Source of the DNA: Cydia pomonella
Lineage: Eukaryota; Arthropoda; Insecta; Lepidoptera; Tortricidae
Assembly: GCF_033807575.1 (NCBI RefSeq)
Contig: NC_084710.1
Span: 18,270,357-18,334,356 of the forward strand
Length of the DNA stretch: 64,000 nt
Reading direction: 5' to 3'
The notes beneath the pieces are model-generated. The model saw only the letters and a list, made by a program, of their open reading frames with translations, was not told the DNA's origin and did not search any database. The translations under genes and the position numbers were made by a program. Below, piece after piece: positions 54,901-60,900 of the stretch; position 1 is the stretch's first letter; the number at the start of each line of letters is the position of its first letter.

Positions 54901-57900
54901 AAGCGTACAGGTCTTCCCGCCATCTCTTTTTAGGGTTCCGTAGTCAACTAGGAACCCTTATAGTTTCGCCATGTCCGTCTGTCTGTCTGTCTGTCCGAGG
55001 CTTTGCTCCGTGGTCGTTAGTGCTAGAAAGCTGAAATTCGGTATGGATATATAAATCAATAAAGCCGACAAAGTCGTACAATAAAATATATTTTTTTTTG
55101 AGGGTACCTCCCCTACACGTAAAGTGGGGTGAATTTTTTTTTTTGCTTCAACCCTACAGTGTGGGGTATCGTTGGAAAGGTCTTTCAAAACTAATAGGGG
55201 TCTTTAACAAACATTTTTTGATAAAGTGAATATATTCGGAGATAATCGCTCCGAAAGAGAAAAAAAATGTGTACCCCCCCTCTAACTTTTGAACCATAGG
55301 TCCAAAAAATATGAAAAAAATCGTGGAAGTAGAGCTTAAGAAAGACATTAAATGAAAACTATAGCAGACATGATCAGTTTAGCTGTTTTTGAGTTATCGC
55401 AAAAAGTTTCTCCCATAGTAAAAAGACTTACTTTAATTAGGTACTGATTATGCAGCCTATTTGTTTAACTCGCGTGAAAGGTGCCGTTTCATCCCTTGGT
55501 TAACAATTTATTAAACTTTAAGCTCCAGTTTAGCTTATTGTGACGGAAGAGTAACTACGGAACCCTACACTGAGCGTGGCCCGACATGCTCTTGGCCGAT
55601 TTTTTGATCTGCCTTGAATTATACCATTGTATTAATCGATTCTTGACATTCATGAGGTCTCATATAGGTATTTTATCGACGCAAAACAGGAACTAATGAC
55701 TATTGCGTAGTATTTTCGCTGAAGAGATATTTCTTTACAGTGGTAGTTAAGAAGCTCAGTACTATACATTCTTACGCAGCGGCTTACGTGAGCGAATAAC
55801 TCGCGAACGCGAAGCGGCGCAGGAGAATTCAATCCTATGGAAGAGGAGTTCAATTCTAATTTTGCGATTTGGTTTTGAACTGGGCTTACGACATTGACCA
55901 TATAGGGAACAGTTTGCCTTTGTACTGTGTATATATTTTGTTAGATTGTGTTAGTATTCTGTCATATGTAGAACAAAGTGTTTACATATCTACATACATA
56001 CCTTGGCGATTGGCTTGGTCATGGGCCCGCATCTCACGTACGATTTTCACTTCATTTCTCACGTGAGCAATCTTCAAGGTCAAATCAAAATAAATATTTG
56101 ATCCAAACTGTAACAAGTTCTTAAATCTAAATCGGGCGGGAGAGCTAAATTACGTAATTATTACCCGACGTATATACGCGTCAAGTCTTGGCTTAACGAG
56201 AGCTTGCTGCACAATATTCCCATATATACGCAACATATATAACTTAATTAAAATATATGTAGCAGATGCGCCTCTCCTAGCAATATTGCATTTCATCGTA
56301 AGAGCATTGTAACATGTCTAAATTGGAAAATAATTGACAACTGCATCGAGTGGCGTAGAATAATCTATTCGATTTAGTTTGTCTAATGATTTTTCAGGGA
56401 AGAAACTCCTAAGCAATAAAACTTTTTTTACTTTAAGTATTTTTTATCTATGGTTAATAAAGTTGTTTGCGTTTTTCCTACCACTTTGTGTAGATATTTA
56501 ATTACCTTAGATAAGTTCATGAAATATTTAGATAAATGTATAAAAAACAAGGTTTTCATGAATTTAAGAAAAATGGTCATGTATAAGGTAATGTTTGTTT
56601 CGTCTTTATTTATTCAAAACTTACTTCGTAAGTGACAAATACTCTAAATATAGCTGAAATACCTAATAACTAGCGACCCGCCCCGGCTTCGCACGTGTTA
56701 CACAAAACCTTAACAAATTATACACCCAAACCTTCCTCAACAATCACTCTATTGATAGGTGAAAATCGCATGAAAATCCGTTCAGTAGTTTTTGAATTAA
56801 TCGCGAACATACAGACAGACACGGCAGGGGACTTTGTTTTATAAGGTGTAGGTATATTATTTATACCGACGGATGTGAAAGCCAGTTACGTTTTATGTAG
56901 GCAGCCCGAAGGGCCGACGCGGTATTGGGCCATCAATCATCGGAAAACAAATATAAACAGGCAAAAACTCAAACGTTGCAACTGATAATGACACGCTGTC
57001 ACGGTTGCGTTGTTGTGTATGTTGCTACAGTTAAAAAAATGCTATACCTAATGTGCAAGAAGTGCACTTTTAAGTTCCAATTTTTTTCTACTCCAGCACT
57101 TCTATTTGTCAATTAAATGACTACCAGTGATATCTACCTAAACCGGCGCTTTTCTATAGGATCGTAATAGCAATGTTATTATTAATATTCATACAATATA
57201 GTACAACTGTAGTATTTTAAAATTTTTCAAACCAATTGTATAATATAATAAACTATTATCAATAACCGCAAGTTATGACCAGCATAGCATAATAAACTGT
57301 TTTGTTACAACGAATTTCTTATCTGTGAAAACGTACATATTGATAACTAGATATTGATTTAATAATGACATTCTAATGTCACACATCTGAAAAACAAAGC
57401 AATTTGATTTTACTTCGTTTGTACTCGAGATGACATTTTATTGAGTGTGTGATCAAATGCCGCAATGGCGGACGTAACGCGGTTATGAACTGAACACATG
57501 AACCAAACACTTGTGTGACTTGTGTGAAACACACAGTTGTGTCTGCCCAAACCTGGAGAACAAATATTAAGTACAATGTATGCCCCTATGCTTTCGGTGA
57601 TATAAGCTTGCCCCCCTGGTCCATCGGCTGGCGACGCTTTTGCCACTCATGTCCCTCAATTTATTTTACCTTGCATCAGCCTATAAGTTTGGAAGCCATG
57701 TTTCGGAGTCTGTTTGGTTTGCCGGCGGGTATTGCACATCAATCATCGAGGAACAAATATAAACAGGCAAAACCTCGAACGCGGCGATAGATTATGACGC
57801 CGAGTTGACTGGCGAGGCGGCAAGTGCGCTAATAAATCGATTTTTGTAAAAAAATATTAGCTCGGTATAGAAAACACCCCTATACTGGACGTCGTACCAA

Positions 57901-60900
57901 TAATGAGGCCTAAACCAAAAATCATATAAAATAAGTATTTAAGATCAGTTTTCGAATACGAGTATTATTTTATTGGTGCCGTTACTAGGTATACCTTAAG
58001 TACAGGTATAAGACGGACAGGAAATCTCCTAGACTGGCGAGTCCCTTCTGATTCCTCTTGATCAGTTGATCCGGGGGAAAGGGACGGTGCACCCTGGGGG
58101 CAACGGTGAGTAATCTCTTGGTTTCCAAGTAATTGCTTACTGGTGCTGCCAATGTCCTGTCGTGGGGGGGTTAGGGGGGTTCCGCACAGGGTGTCCTCTC
58201 AATGAAGGAGAGTTCACCCGAGTGTGTGCTGGAGGAGGGCCTTTGGGCCAGGCGGCTGCGGTCGCGGATGGGGCCTTCGGGCCGGGCGACTTCGGGCGTG
58301 TGAGGGCACAGGACTGCCGCTGACCTGAGTAAAACTTCGTACGTACTTCGTATTTCGTACGGTCGCCGTAACTGTCTAGGCAGAGGGCCTATGATGACGG
58401 CCGAGGGGGTTGCCACTGCTGGCCGGGGCCGGCGTGATGGCTACGAGGATGACCACCTCTATAAAAATCGCTAAGGCAACCTGAAGGGGTGAAACCCGGG
58501 GTTTTTCCATCTCTTCCCGGCGTGGAGGTTGTCATGAGGGACCAGTGTGTGATGTCGCCTTGCATACTACCTTCCAGAGGGGAAGCTTCGGCTCCAGGTC
58601 CTTCGGGTCCAAGGATGGGACGGCCTCGGCTGTCGGCAGCAGGCGAAGTTCGCTGTGGAATGCTTACAGCGTCCGTGTCACCGCCACCATTGCTGCGAGA
58701 CGGGCATACCGTCGAGGGTTTAGTCGGTATTTGGCCCCTAGGCCTCGAGTCCGACATATCCGTCCTAGTTCTCCGGCTAGGCGGCCACGTAAAAAAAAGG
58801 TTTTGACTAACTGGTTTTCTAACTGGTACCTACTTACAGAAGATAGACTTATAGATTTTTCTCTTTAGATCTGGCTTGTTAGTAATAAGCACTAGACGTG
58901 TGCGCCGATTAAAAAATGATCGGCGGCGGCGTTTGCCAAAAAAATCGGCGGCGGCGGCGTGTTTTCGGCGTGAAATCGGCGTGACCTTGACTTTCAGGTT
59001 TCTTAAGAAAAATCATTAATTTGTTGTTTGTCTTGCAAATTTGATCAATTCAGATCACTGGTCGTTGAATTACGTATAGATTTGAATAGACTGTGAGTAA
59101 AATAGGGTTTGTAAATGAATATAGGATAGGTATAATAACTTGATTTCTCTAGTAACTGACTTGCATTAAAGGGTTACCCGTTCCCAATGACCTTCAATCC
59201 GAACTGTAAGTCTCCATATTCTAATCATTCCCATAAAAAATGAGCACGTTTGCCATTCATCCGCCTAAATTCATGTGTTTTTCCACATCATGCGTTGGAA
59301 ACCGCACAATATGTCAAAAGAATCTAAGGGCTCACCCATGGCATGTTGTGGAGAGCTGAGTGGCGATATTGAGCTTTCTGAGAATGGAGGGGTTTGTTGT
59401 TTTAGCGATCTAAGGTATAAGCACCAGTCTTCGTTAACACCACATCTTAAAGCGACAACCTTTGCCACCTCAGACTTTTTGAGGCTCCACGCTTCGGCAC
59501 CATGCTAGAATATTGACAAGACGAGTGCTCATACGTAACACTTTAGTTGCACGTCGAATACCTCTGTTCTTCCAGATTAGTGATGGGTAGGACATCAATT
59601 TAAAATGAGTTTGTATGAGTACCTCATTCTCTAAAATGAGGTGTTACAATGTCTTACTTCAAATGAGGAGAGGTACTAGCACTTTTGCAGCATCGACTAT
59701 TCCATCAACTCCAACGGCAGCAAACAATATTTAATGTAAATACATATTTAGGCATTGCTAAACTTCCTTTTAAATATTTACTTGGAGTGCAATTCTGGAG
59801 GTTTAAAACAGAACTTTAACAACAGAAGACATACATTTAAGAATCAAACTAAGGAGTTAAAGTACATAAATCCTATTGCAACTTAATTTGATGCTTTTAT
59901 GAAACTTGTTCTAATTTAGCAGTTTATTATTTTTATTGTTAGATTGTTCAGTATCAATCCTTGCTACTTGATATCATTTTAAGGTTAACATACATATATT
60001 GAAATAAATACTAACCATAAACTACCAAACAAACAATTAACAAACTAAGGAGAACAAATCCAATATTTTTTGTACCATTATTATATAGAAATTACTAACT
60101 TACCACCTCATAATTTATCAGTAATAATAGCATTGTAATATGATAACAAACGAAAGCCTCAATAACGTTCGCGCGGTAATGCCACCGGCGTGTAATATAC
60201 ACTTGATTTTTGTATGCAAAAGACACAAAGAAAGACCCACAGGTATATTTTATCGCGAAAACAATGATAATATATTGTTATTTTGGTATAATTATAAGAA
60301 TGGTCACTGATCACTATTTATAAAACACAACTAAAGATTACGAACAACTTTTTCGAGTTTCTCGTACTATAAATATGTCAAAATCATAAATGATCGAAAT
60401 ACTATACGAAGCACGTTAACAAAAAGTATTACAAATTCAAATCGTTAAAATGTACATGTTTATTTCACCTATACAAATTATATTTACTTTTTTATTAATA
60501 AACTAATGTAAAATATCATATTTTGTGTACGCCACTATATTATATTTCAATAATTTAAATAATATTTTGATCTCTTAAACGATAACTATTTCTAAGCTAG
60601 CTTCGTAAATGCCCAGTGAGACTTGGTTGGCATTTCAATCGCTTATCAAGTAACCATTTCACTGTCCAGTCTAATTGATTCAGATTATACATGACACCAG
60701 CAATATGAGTCTTGAGGTCAGGTTATACTGGTATGCGCGTTAGTACAATAATAGCTAACAAATATGGAGGCCTACCGCGAACCACGAAGTTTTGCTTTGC
60801 TGTCGCACTTACGTATGAAATTACAAGTGCGACAGAGAGAAAAAACTTTCTTCGGTAGGTTCTTTGATGACTTAGATTTTTCGCTTTTGACAAGTAACTT

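Noticed and set aside
58171..58868. Several overlapping frames of 80-122 codons on both strands
   Set aside because: They lie in a GC-rich block, overlap each other in all directions and show no domain, so none is a supported gene.
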